Shown piece after piece: positions 24,393 to 31,518 of a stretch of DNA of 32,175 nt. Source of the stretch: Muribaculaceae bacterium (GTDB taxonomy: Bacteria > Bacteroidota > Bacteroidia > Bacteroidales > Muribaculaceae); contig JAIDTL010000137.1 in the NCBI GenBank assembly GCA_029060725.1, positions 1 to 32,175 of the forward strand, read 5' to 3'. Every line of letters starts with the position of its first letter. The first letter of the stretch is position 1. The position numbers and the translations under genes were made by a program. Under the pieces are notes generated by a model. That model did not search any database, was not told the origin of the DNA, and was given only the letters and a program-made list of their open reading frames with translations.

Positions 24393-25236
24393 TTGCTGTT
24401 TTCATTAGATCGTTTAGCCAATCGGCAGAGTTAAGAGATACCGCTATTGTCTGCAGCCCAAGCTGTTTTGCGGTCTCTTCGTCTCCAGATGAAGCATGTT
24501 CTTTCTCCATGATGAAGGTTCTTGTGCCTGAATTTTTAATTTCCTCCATTTGCTTTCGCAGCTGAAGTGGCGAGGTCTCTTTCCCGTCAGCTTGGAGTGC
24601 TATTTGAGTGAGCCCATAATCCTTGGCGAAATATGATAGCGACGGATGCCTCATGGCAAAACTCCTTCCGGAGATATTCATATTTCCGATAGAGTCATCC
24701 ATTGCTTGCATACGCATCTTTAATTTTTCTCCGGATTGTAGATATATGTTAGCTTTTTCCGGATGAATCGACATCAAGTATCGGGTAATATTATCTGCTA
24801 TACGAATGCTGTTTTTTATCGATGCAAGGATATGTGGGTCGAATTCCTCACCATCGTGGTCATGTCCGTCATGGTCGTGGTGTCCGTGAGTCCCGGTGAT
24901 TTTCTCAACTCCCTCTGTGCAGTCCACTACCTTTAGATCTGGGAAATTAGAGACTATGCCGGCGAGGTTTGACTTTTCAAATCCGTCGGTGCCGAGCGTG
25001 AAGTATATATCCGCTTTCCCAAGACTTTTCATCGTGCTGATTGATGGCTGATAGGTCTCAGGGTCGCTTCCGGCGGGAAGCAGGGTTACGATGTCGAAAT
25101 CATCCCCGGCTATTTGCCTCATCATCCAAGCCTGTGGCTCGAAACTGACAGCGATTGCAGGGCGGTCATCTTTCTGACCGCCGCTACAACCGCTCAATAT
25201 TATAAGCACGAGGCTAAATATGGAGAAGAGTCTCAT
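24373..25236 (-). CDS. Metal ABC transporter substrate-binding lipoprotein (ZnuA-like)
   Basis: Cluster A-I metal-binding lipoprotein, 287 residues. The lipobox LSGC places the lipidated Cys at residue 17. A His/Asp-rich loop, HGHHDHDGHDHDGEE, spans 117-131 as in ZnuA zinc-binding proteins. Further ligand candidates are His135 (DPHILAS) and His197 (RHPSLSYFAKDYGL), with an acidic region EKEHASSGDEET at 244-255. The first ligand position, usually His in a G-x-D-P-H motif, is Glu60 here (GSDPETYQPS). The start codon overlaps the trpS stop by four bases (ATGA). Zinc is the likeliest substrate, by inference from the His loop. Confidence 0.9.
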   Translation of the reverse strand: MRLFSIFSLVLIILSGCSGGQKDDRPAIAVSFEPQAWMMRQIAGDDFDIVTLLPAGSDPETYQPSISTMKSLGKADIYFTLGTDGFEKSNLAGIVSNFPDLKVVDCTEGVEKITGTHGHHDHDGHDHDGEEFDPHILASIKNSIRIADNITRYLMSIHPEKANIYLQSGEKLKMRMQAMDDSIGNMNISGRSFAMRHPSLSYFAKDYGLTQIALQADGKETSPLQLRKQMEEIKNSGTRTFIMEKEHASSGDEETAKQLGLQTIAVSLNSADWLNDLMKTANEINRD

Positions 25237-26345
25237 ATTTTTCTGATACCCATTATCTCACGAACATCCTTAAGAGTCTTGGCTGCATATTCGCGGGTGC
25301 GTTCCGCACCTTGCTTCACTATTTTAGATAGATACTCATCATTATCGCGGATGTCAAGTATCCTCTGGCGAATTGGAAGAGTAACTTTCAGCATGTCTTC
25401 AGCAAGCTGCTTCTTAAGATCTCCATAGCGGATGCTGCAGTCAGCATATTTCTCACGGAAATAATCGGTAGTCTCCTTGCCGCTCACCAGATCCATAAGC
25501 GTGAAGAGATTTTCCACAGGTTGATATACGGGAGAATTTGGCTCTGTCGGTCCTGCATCGGTCACAGCTCGCATCACTTTCTTGCGCAGTGTCTTCTCGT
25601 CATCGATAAGGTAGATGCAGTTCCCTTCACTCTTGCCCATCTTGCCGCTTCCGTCGAGTCCTGGCACCTTGATTGCCTCGCCTCCAAAATTGAAGTTGAC
25701 GGGTTCTTTGAAATAGTCCACACCGTAGAAAGAGTTGAAACGCCGTCCGAAGCGACGTGTAAGCTCGAGGTGCTGCTCCTGGTCCTTACCTACGGGTACA
25801 TAGTCGGCATGGTGGATAAGGATATCTACAGCCATGAGGGTAGGATAGGTGAGGAGTCCTGCATTTACGCGGGCATTGTTATTTTGGTTGCCGATGATTT
25901 CCTTCTCGATTTCGTCGCTATCGGAAGTGATGCCAAGAGCTTTGCGGGCTTTGTCTTTAAATGATGCAGTGCGCATAAGTTCGCCGATTCCTACATGCAT
26001 GTTCAAGAGAAGATACATTTCAGATATCTCAGGAATATCGCTCTGCACGTATAGGATGTTCTTATCCGGGTCAAGACCTGCTGCAAGATACTCTGCAAGA
26101 ATCTGCTTCACGCTTTCGTGAAGGGCTTTAGGGTCGGGATTAGTGGTGAGTGCATGAAGGTCGGCAATGAAGTAACGGCTATCATAGTCGTCTTGCATAC
26201 GCACAAACTTCTGGAGTGCACCGTAGTAATTTCCTAAATGGAGATTGCCCGTTGAGCGGATACCGCTCAATACGATCTTCTTGCTCCCATCCGGACGTAG
26301 ATTGCTATTTTGGTCTGCCACAGTGGCGGTCTTTTCTGAATTCAT
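25233..26345 (-). CDS. trpS: Tryptophanyl-tRNA synthetase
   Basis: Class I aminoacyl-tRNA synthetase that charges tRNA-Trp. The 370-residue protein has the HIGH-type signature GNLHLGNYYG (33-42) and the KMSKS-type loop GKMGKSEGN. The conserved MLLNMHVG-like helix and GKDQEQHLELTRRF are also present. The N-terminus has about 22 residues before the first strand (KIVLSGIRSTG), a little longer than B. subtilis TrpS. The ATG at 26345 is favoured because a consensus promoter ends 25 bp upstream. It is first in a unit with the zinc-binding lipoprotein and ABC ATPase, joined by overlapping stop and start codons. Confidence 0.95.
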   Translation of the reverse strand: MNSEKTATVADQNSNLRPDGSKKIVLSGIRSTGNLHLGNYYGALQKFVRMQDDYDSRYFIADLHALTTNPDPKALHESVKQILAEYLAAGLDPDKNILYVQSDIPEISEMYLLLNMHVGIGELMRTASFKDKARKALGITSDSDEIEKEIIGNQNNNARVNAGLLTYPTLMAVDILIHHADYVPVGKDQEQHLELTRRFGRRFNSFYGVDYFKEPVNFNFGGEAIKVPGLDGSGKMGKSEGNCIYLIDDEKTLRKKVMRAVTDAGPTEPNSPVYQPVENLFTLMDLVSGKETTDYFREKYADCSIRYGDLKKQLAEDMLKVTLPIRQRILDIRDNDEYLSKIVKQGAERTREYAAKTLKDVREIMGIRKI

Positions 26346-26370
26346 ATTTAGTGATTTTGTGATTTTTATG

Positions 26371-26402
26371 CAAAATTAATGATAATTACGGAGATTTGCA
26401 AA
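26371..26402 (-). promoter_or_regulatory. Promoter for trpS and the metal ABC genes
   Basis: The minus strand reads TTTG (26402-26399, in a T run), 20 bases, then TAATTTTG (26378-26371). The match and spacing are the same as at 19560 and 22151. The leader would be about 20 bases. Confidence 0.6.
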
Positions 26403-26440
26403 AATCAATGCATAATTCATCATGCTCAAGGCATAATTAA

Positions 26441-26465
26441 AGACTCGGAAAAATTTTCCGAGTCT
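26441..26465. terminator. Perfect palindromic terminator, bidirectional
   Basis: A 12-bp perfect stem (26441-26452 and 26454-26465) around one central base, with TTTTT directly after on the plus strand and a T-rich tract on the minus strand. It ends the gene at 26514 before the trpS promoter. Confidence 0.85.
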
Positions 26466-26478
26466 TTTTCGTGACAAT

Positions 26479-26513
26479 AATTATGCATTATGAATTATGC
26501 ATTATGCATTAAA
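26479..26513. repeat. Heptamer array, unit (A/C)ATTATG, abutting a stop codon
   Basis: Five 7-bp units alternate AATTATG and CATTATG from 26479, the last decayed to CATTAAA. The array ends exactly at base 26513, next to the stop codon of the 26514-27071 gene, and lies between that stop and its terminator. Confidence 0.85.
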
Positions 26514-27071
26514 CTAAAGGTTGAAGTAATAGGTGCCGGTAGATAGATTGGCATACCAGGAATATGGTACTCCGCGAAGAGTGTATGCTGTCTGGAATGC
26601 CGGGATGTCGAGGTTCCCCCCTTCCCACATCTGAGTCCAAGGATTCCATGCGTTTTCGACAGTCACGTCATAGTAGAATCCATTCCATTCCCAGCTTACT
26701 ACCATAGGAACTGTCTCCCAAACTCCCTGAGCATCATAGCCTACTGCTACTACTTTTGATTGTCCGTAGTTATAGCCCGGGCCATTGTTATAAGGACCGG
26801 AGAATGCACCGGGTCCCCATGGACCTCCATTCATCATAGAGTTGCTTGTGCCCCACATCGGGACATTTGGACCGAAACCGGCACCGGGACCGGGTCCCTG
26901 TGGTACGTTTGGGGTAAATGCACCACCTGATCCCGGAGCAGGTGCGCTGTTACCATTACTTGGAGTAAATGCTCCTCCCGAACCTGGAGCGGGAGCGCTA
27001 TTTTGTGCGGATATTGTGCTTATCGAAACTATAGCTGCTGCTATCAGTGTAAAGATTCTGTGTGCTTTCAT
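26514..27071 (-). CDS. Small secreted Gly/Pro-rich protein, unknown function
   Basis: 185 residues, not recognised. Signal peptide MKAHRIFTLIAAAIVSISTISAQ is followed by two exact copies of NSAPAPGSGGAFTP (24-37 and 41-54). A flexible Gly/Pro/Asn region follows (55-104). The C-terminal part (105-185) is aromatic-rich and looks folded (VAVGYDAQGVWETVPMVVSW, then GFYYDVTVENAWNPW). The layout suggests an exported protein with a repetitive linker and a small beta domain, but no enzyme motif is visible. No consensus promoter was found in the 83-bp gap from the L,D-transpeptidase, so co-transcription with it is possible. Confidence 0.75.
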   Translation of the reverse strand: MKAHRIFTLIAAAIVSISTISAQNSAPAPGSGGAFTPSNGNSAPAPGSGGAFTPNVPQGPGPGAGFGPNVPMWGTSNSMMNGGPWGPGAFSGPYNNGPGYNYGQSKVVAVGYDAQGVWETVPMVVSWEWNGFYYDVTVENAWNPWTQMWEGGNLDIPAFQTAYTLRGVPYSWYANLSTGTYYFNL

Positions 27072-27154
27072 AGTGGAATTTTTTTTTAGTGTTCAAGTTT
27101 TAGTGCTCTTAGTTTTCGTGAGCTTTATTTCAATTTATTAACACTTAATGCTGC

Positions 27155-27961
27155 TTATTGGTTCATTGCAAGATTGCTTTCTGCGGTTAGAGTAGAGATA
27201 GATGGGATATTATAGCCTTCGCGCTTGTTGACAGCCATATCCTTTTTCCCTGGTGTTATGATGACGGGCATACCCGGTTCTACTATATCTACAAGATGCA
27301 GAATATTTTCATTGGTGAGTCGGATGCATCCGTGGCTGCGTCTGCCTCCTATGCTCCATGGGGCGGAAGTGCCGTGAATGCCTATGCTTGTGATGCCCGG
27401 AATATTCAGGCGGATAAAACGAGGACCGAACTCACCGGTCTTTTCGCTGACAACTCCGTTGTCGTCTACATAATGCCAATCGGTGCTGTTCTGTATCTGT
27501 TTTACGGAGAAGAACCCTTCCGGAGTGCGTGAATCCCCTTTCGTATGTTTAGTGCCGTAGTTCTTGGCGCAAGCCATGCCGAAGCTTTCTTCTTCCACCC
27601 CGAAGCGGTTGAATTTGATGACTTTCATCCTGTTTTTGTCAACTACTATGAATCCGTCATGGTCATTGTTGAGCAGTTTTTCAACGTAGCTGAGTTCCTC
27701 ATTTGCCATTTGGGGAAGAATGCCGCGCGCATACTCTTCGCTGTTGTCAGAACTCATCATGAATTCGATAGCTCCGGCAGGGGAAGTAAAAGTATAGTAA
27801 GGCTTAATTTCCGGTAAGATGGAGTCATTATGACTCAAACCTGCTACTTCTACTTCCTGATTCATGACCGGAAGGTCGCTTTTGCTGCTAAGTGCATCTG
27901 CTGAAAGAGCGAAGAGGCCTATACATGAGGCGATGACGATATAGTTACGACGTGTTTTCAT
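27155..27961 (-). CDS. L,D-transpeptidase (YkuD domain), exported
   Basis: Periplasmic enzyme that makes 3-3 peptidoglycan cross-links or attaches proteins to peptidoglycan. The N-terminal signal segment is residues 1-24 (MKTRRNYIVIASCIGLFALS). The YkuD domain spans about 103-236, with HDGFIVVDKNRMKVIKF (101-117), the conserved TPEGFFSV (146-153), GIHGTSAPWSIGGRRSHGCIRL and catalytic Cys212 with His196. Its 268-residue length with a single catalytic domain fits the ErfK/YbiS/YcfS group. A -7-like box lies 86 bp upstream. Whether it cross-links or anchors proteins cannot be told from sequence. Confidence 0.92.
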   Translation of the reverse strand: MKTRRNYIVIASCIGLFALSADALSSKSDLPVMNQEVEVAGLSHNDSILPEIKPYYTFTSPAGAIEFMMSSDNSEEYARGILPQMANEELSYVEKLLNNDHDGFIVVDKNRMKVIKFNRFGVEEESFGMACAKNYGTKHTKGDSRTPEGFFSVKQIQNSTDWHYVDDNGVVSEKTGEFGPRFIRLNIPGITSIGIHGTSAPWSIGGRRSHGCIRLTNENILHLVDIVEPGMPVIITPGKKDMAVNKREGYNIPSISTLTAESNLAMNQ

Positions 27962-28046
27962 AGTGGTTAAGGAGTTAAGTGTGTTTTTCAGTATATTGTG
28001 TGTTTTTCTATGTCATTATAACACCCTTGACCCCAATGACGTGTTT

Positions 28047-28054
28047 CAAATTTA
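28047..28054 (-). promoter_or_regulatory. Candidate -7 box for the L,D-transpeptidase gene
   Basis: The minus strand reads TAAATTTG, matching TAnnTTTG, but without a TTTG at the expected -33 position. It lies just downstream of the OPT terminator, a sensible place for a new promoter. Confidence 0.35.
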
Positions 28055-28078
28055 TTAAGAAAGCAATACGATATTATT

Positions 28079-28116
28079 AAAAAAGAAACACTTTCGACCC
28101 ATTGAGTCGAAAGTGT
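28079..28116 (-). terminator. Rho-independent terminator after the OPT transporter gene
   Basis: Perfect 11-bp stem (arms 28088-28098 and 28106-28116) with a seven-base loop, followed on the minus strand by TTCTTTTTT (28087-28079). It lies 55 bp past the OPT stop. Confidence 0.85.
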
Positions 28117-28175
28117 AATTATGAATTATGCATTATGACTTGCTTTAGCTTGAACGAAGTTAATTATGCATTAAC
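28117..28175. repeat. Split heptamer array, unit (A/C)ATTATG, overlapping the OPT stop
   Basis: Three units at 28117-28137 and two at 28162-28175, separated by 24 bp of unrelated sequence. The OPT stop codon (28171-28173) is inside the last unit. The unit is the same as at 7372 and 26479. Confidence 0.7.
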
Positions 28176-30138
28176 GCTTCGCTCTGCAGCTGTCCCAGAT
28201 CAGGTAGCAGATGAGGGCAGCATACGCAACGCAGCCGAGGATCTGTGTCGTTTCCATGCCAAGGGGATTCTCGTATTCGAAGCCGCAGAAGCGTGTGATG
28301 GCTGCAAACACTCCGAAGAGCGCGCCTCCGGCGATAAGTCCTGAAGATAGAAGAGTGCCTCGGTCGCGACGTGCATCGTTCACTTTCTGATCCTTTGATG
28401 AGTTGCTTACATAATATGCGATAGCGCCCCCTACAAGCATCGGAGTGTTGAGCGATAGCGGGATGAACATTCCGAGGCAGAATGCCAAAGCAGGAACTCC
28501 GAGCCAGTTGAGGATGCAAGCGAGGATAGCTCCTACCATATAAAGGATCCACGGTGTGTCGCCACCCATCATCAGAGGTTCGATCACCTTCGCCATCGCA
28601 TTTGCTTGCGGAGCCACAAGAGCATTCTCACCGGTGAATCCATACACCTGATTAAGCACCATGATCACGCCACCCACAGTGGCTGCAGAGACGAGTGTGC
28701 CAAGAAATTTCCAGCTCTCCTGTTTTTTCGGAGTTGAACCAAGCCAGTAGCCTATCTTGAGGTCTGTGACAAAACCTCCTGCCATAGAGAGTGCTGTGCA
28801 GACCACGCCACCGATTACCATCGAAGCTACAATGCCGCTTGTGCCATTAAGTCCAATCGCCACAAATATGGCTGATGCGATGATAAGGGTCATAAGAGTC
28901 ATACCCGATACCGGGTTGCTGCCTACGATTGCAATTGCATTGGCAGCTACTGTGGTAAAGAGGAATGCTATGATGACCACTACTGCAAAAGCGATGATCG
29001 CCTGCCAGAATGTATGTATCACTCCAAACCAGAAGAAAAGGAGTACTGCGATTAGTGCCAGTGCAATGAAGAGTACGATATGCTTCATTGAGATATCCGT
29101 CTGCCAACGCACTTCCTTTACTGCTGAAGACTTACCCTTAAGCTCGCGGCTCGCAAGTCCTACTGCCTGGGTAATGATACCCCATGACTTGATGATGCCG
29201 ATCACGCCTGCCATGGCAATACCTCCAATGCCGATCATTCTTGCATATCCGCTGAAGATATCTTGGGGGTCCATAGCCTGGAATTCCGGTGCTCCGTATG
29301 TGCCCATAAGAGGTATGATGATCCACCATACGAAAATTGAACCGGCAAAAATGACGAAAGCGTATTTCAGTCCCACTATGTAGCCAAGGCCTAAAAGTGC
29401 AGCCCCCGTGTTGCAGCTTAGCACGAGTTTGGTCTTCTCCATCAGTGTATGTCCGGCTGAAGAAGCCACTGAAGTCACTGTCTCTGCCCACCATCCGAAT
29501 GTAGCTACGATATAGTCGTAGATGCCGCCTATAAGAGAGGCAATGATAAGGGTCTTTGCCTGGCTCCCCTCCTCGCTGCCCGACTGCTGGCTTGAGATAA
29601 GCACCTGAGTCGTAGCGGTAGCTTCCGGGAAAGGATACTTGCCGTGCATATCTTTGACGAAATATTTACGGAAAGGAATGAAAAAGAGAATACCTAAAAT
29701 GCCTCCTAATAGTGAGCTAAGGAATATTTGGTAGAATTGAACTGTGATTTCAGGATATTTTGCCTGAAGTATGAAGAGGGCTGGCAAGGTAAAGATGGCA
29801 CCTGCCACAATCACACCGGAGCAAGCTCCAATCGACTGGATGATTACATTCTGTCCGAGGGAATTCTTCTTGCCAAGTGCATTTGACAGACCTACGGCGA
29901 TGATTGCAATAGGAATGGCTGCTTCAAACACCTGGCCTACTTTCAGTCCGAGATAGGCGGCGGCAGCAGAGAATATCACCGCCATAAGGAGGCCAATACC
30001 CACAGAATAGGGGGTGGCTTCCTGCTGGTCGTGAGCAGGATGCATCACCGGTGTGAACTGCTCGTCGGCAGCAAGCTCGCGGAAAGCATTCTCCGGGAGC
30101 CCGGTTCCGGTAGTAAGATTTTCGTCTGTTTCTTTCAT
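28171..30138 (-). CDS. OPT family oligopeptide transporter
   Basis: Inner-membrane, proton-driven transporter of the OPT superfamily, with about 14-16 hydrophobic segments over 655 residues, the normal bacterial size. Family landmarks include YSVGIGLLMAVIFSAAAAYLG (44-64), GQNVIIQSIGACSGVIVAGA (95-114) and the loop motif YPFPEATATTQVL (168-180). NPVSGMTLMTLIIASAI and LAFCLGMFIPLSLNTPMLVGG lie in the second half. Substrates of bacterial OPT proteins are oligopeptides or metal chelates; none can be chosen here. It follows DAHP synthase across a 214-bp gap made almost wholly of repeats. No promoter was seen there. Confidence 0.92.
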   Translation of the reverse strand: MKETDENLTTGTGLPENAFRELAADEQFTPVMHPAHDQQEATPYSVGIGLLMAVIFSAAAAYLGLKVGQVFEAAIPIAIIAVGLSNALGKKNSLGQNVIIQSIGACSGVIVAGAIFTLPALFILQAKYPEITVQFYQIFLSSLLGGILGILFFIPFRKYFVKDMHGKYPFPEATATTQVLISSQQSGSEEGSQAKTLIIASLIGGIYDYIVATFGWWAETVTSVASSAGHTLMEKTKLVLSCNTGAALLGLGYIVGLKYAFVIFAGSIFVWWIIIPLMGTYGAPEFQAMDPQDIFSGYARMIGIGGIAMAGVIGIIKSWGIITQAVGLASRELKGKSSAVKEVRWQTDISMKHIVLFIALALIAVLLFFWFGVIHTFWQAIIAFAVVVIIAFLFTTVAANAIAIVGSNPVSGMTLMTLIIASAIFVAIGLNGTSGIVASMVIGGVVCTALSMAGGFVTDLKIGYWLGSTPKKQESWKFLGTLVSAATVGGVIMVLNQVYGFTGENALVAPQANAMAKVIEPLMMGGDTPWILYMVGAILACILNWLGVPALAFCLGMFIPLSLNTPMLVGGAIAYYVSNSSKDQKVNDARRDRGTLLSSGLIAGGALFGVFAAITRFCGFEYENPLGMETTQILGCVAYAALICYLIWDSCRAKR

Positions 30139-30148
30139 GAGTTATTAA

Positions 30149-30212
30149 GTTGTGGAGTTTTGGAGTTGTGAAGTTGTGGGGTTGTGGAGTTGTGGAGTTG
30201 TGGGGTTTTGGA
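30149..30212. repeat. Octamer array, unit GTTNTGNN
   Basis: Eight contiguous 8-bp units (GTTGTGGA, GTTTTGGA, GTTGTGAA, GTTGTGGG and others) between the OPT start (30138) and a decamer array. The same unit recurs at 31414-31469 and in reverse complement at 23646-23709. Confidence 0.88.
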
Positions 30213-30218
30213 GTGTTT

Positions 30219-30278
30219 ATGATAATCCATGATATATCATGATTCATCATGTTTTATCATGATACATCATGGATTAAT
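30219..30278. repeat. Decamer array, unit ATGATNNATC
   Basis: Six 10-bp units, the first and last decayed; the four central ones (30229-30268) are clear. The unit is rich in near-palindromic ATGAT/ATCAT. The same decamer is at 31476-31518, in the same order relative to an octamer array. Confidence 0.85.
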
Positions 30279-30283
30279 TGCAA

Positions 30284-30354
30284 ATTGATCATTGATCATT
30301 AATCATTGATCATTGATCATTAATCATTGATCATTGATCATTAATCATTGAATC
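30284..30354. repeat. Heptamer array with 21-bp higher-order period, at the DAHP synthase stop
   Basis: Nine perfect 7-bp units form three identical 21-bp trimers (ATTGATC, ATTGATC, ATTAATC), 30284-30346, plus one decayed unit touching the stop codon at 30353-30355. The identity of the trimers suggests recent amplification. Confidence 0.9.
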
Positions 30355-31408
30355 AGAGTTGTCTCTTGACGCTTTCCTCATGGATCGCACTCATGATCTT
30401 ACCGGTGAATTCCTTGGGTAGTCCAAGTTTTTCGCCCATTTCTGTGCGTTCTTTCATTATTTTGTCATGGCGTCCAAGCTGCACCACCATCATATTGTGG
30501 GCTTTCTTGTATTCCCCAATCTTCTTTGATACTCCCATCCTCTTTGCGAGGAGTTCAAGCATCTCGCTATCTATTTGGTCGATTTCGCTTCTTAAAGCGT
30601 CAAGTTCCGGGGTTCCGGTAGGCTTTTCTCTTACTTTAAGTTCCTTAACAAGTGCCACGAGTTCAGAGGGAAGCAACTGCTGCTTGGCATCACTGAGTGC
30701 CACAGCAGGGTTGCAATGGCTCTCTATCATCAGTCCGTCAAACCCCATGTCGAGAGCGTGGCGGCTAAGTGGAGCCACGAGGTCATGTGCCCCGCTTATA
30801 TGACTTGGATCGCAGAAGACCGGGATGTTAGGAAATCTGCGGGCGAACTCGAAGGGAAGAGCCCACATCGGTTGGTTGCGGTAGATATGTTTCCCATAGC
30901 TGCTGAAACCGCGGTGTATCACACCTATCCTGCGGATACCGGCATTGTAGATACGGGTTACCGCTCCAATCCAAAGGTCAAGATCCGGGTTGACCGGATT
31001 CTTGATAAGCACCGGGATATCTGCACCGAGTTCTTGAAGAGCGTCAGCGATCTCCTGCATGGCGAATGGGCTTGCAGATGTGCGGGCACCAATCCAGATG
31101 ATGTCGACTCCTGCAGAAATGGCGCTGATCACGTGGCTTTTGCTTGCCACCTCAGTGCCCACTTTCATTCCGGTCTCTTCTTTTACCTTTCTCAGCCATG
31201 GGAGGCCGGCAAGTCCTACGCCCTCGAAGCAGCCGGGCATTGTGCGGGGTTTCCAGATTCCTGCTCGGAATATCTTTACTCCGCCTGCTGATAATTCCTT
31301 TGCTGTTTCGAGCACTTGTTGCTCGCTTTCAGCCGAACAAGGACCGCCAATTATTATGGGCTCCTTCATTATGGAGACTTCGTCGAATAGGGGCTTTATA
31401 TCTGTCAT
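30353..31408 (-). CDS. Bifunctional DAHP synthase (class Ibeta) / chorismate mutase
   Basis: Joins phosphoenolpyruvate and erythrose 4-phosphate (first shikimate step) and, in a second domain, converts chorismate to prephenate. Start ATG 31408 (MTDIKPLFDEVSIMKEPIII) gives 351 residues. The frame runs on to 31477, but that stretch is tandem-repeat DNA and is not credible protein. Synthase motifs: GGPCSAESEQQV, WKPRTMPGCFEGVG, IWIGARTSASPFAMQEIADA, LIKNPVNPDLDLWIGA, FCDPSHISG and IESHCNPAVALSDAKQQL. The C-terminal 90 residues are an AroQ-type mutase (ELDALRSEIDQIDSEMLELL, then KRMGVSKKIGEYKK). The pheA gene lies just upstream, so both prephenate steps are adjacent. No aminotransferase or tyrA lies next to it. 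Confidence 0.94.
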   Translation of the reverse strand: MTDIKPLFDEVSIMKEPIIIGGPCSAESEQQVLETAKELSAGGVKIFRAGIWKPRTMPGCFEGVGLAGLPWLRKVKEETGMKVGTEVASKSHVISAISAGVDIIWIGARTSASPFAMQEIADALQELGADIPVLIKNPVNPDLDLWIGAVTRIYNAGIRRIGVIHRGFSSYGKHIYRNQPMWALPFEFARRFPNIPVFCDPSHISGAHDLVAPLSRHALDMGFDGLMIESHCNPAVALSDAKQQLLPSELVALVKELKVREKPTGTPELDALRSEIDQIDSEMLELLAKRMGVSKKIGEYKKAHNMMVVQLGRHDKIMKERTEMGEKLGLPKEFTGKIMSAIHEESVKRQL

Positions 31409-31413
31409 ATTGA

Positions 31414-31469
31414 GTTGTGGGGTTTTGGGGTTGTGGAGTTGTGGGGTTTTGGAGTTGTGAAGTTTTGAA
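31414..31469. repeat. Octamer array, unit GTTNTGNN, upstream of DAHP synthase
   Basis: Seven 8-bp units in the same orientation as the array at 30149-30212, ending 5 bp from ATG 31408. Any ribosome-binding function must lie inside or next to repeat DNA. Confidence 0.88.
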
Positions 31470-31475
31470 GTTTTC

Positions 31476-31518
31476 ATGATAAATCATGATGCATCATGTT
31501 GTATCATGATATATCATG
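31476..31518. repeat. Decamer array, unit ATGATNNATC, overlapping the pheA stop
   Basis: Four 10-bp units plus ATG. The pheA stop codon (31504-31506) and the codons for its last four residues (HDIS) are inside the array. Confidence 0.85.

Noticed and set aside
28160..29494. Minus-strand open frames at 28160-28552, 28847-29107 and 29138-29494
   Set aside because: They are alternative-frame shadows of the OPT transporter gene, with no domain or start evidence.
30149..30354. Repeat block considered as a CRISPR array
   Set aside because: Units are 7-10 bp, directly contiguous, with no unique spacers and no cas genes in the window.
31409..31477. N-terminal extension of DAHP synthase/chorismate mutase
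   Set aside because: The extra residues are translated octamer repeat DNA. A normal family start exists at ATG 31408.
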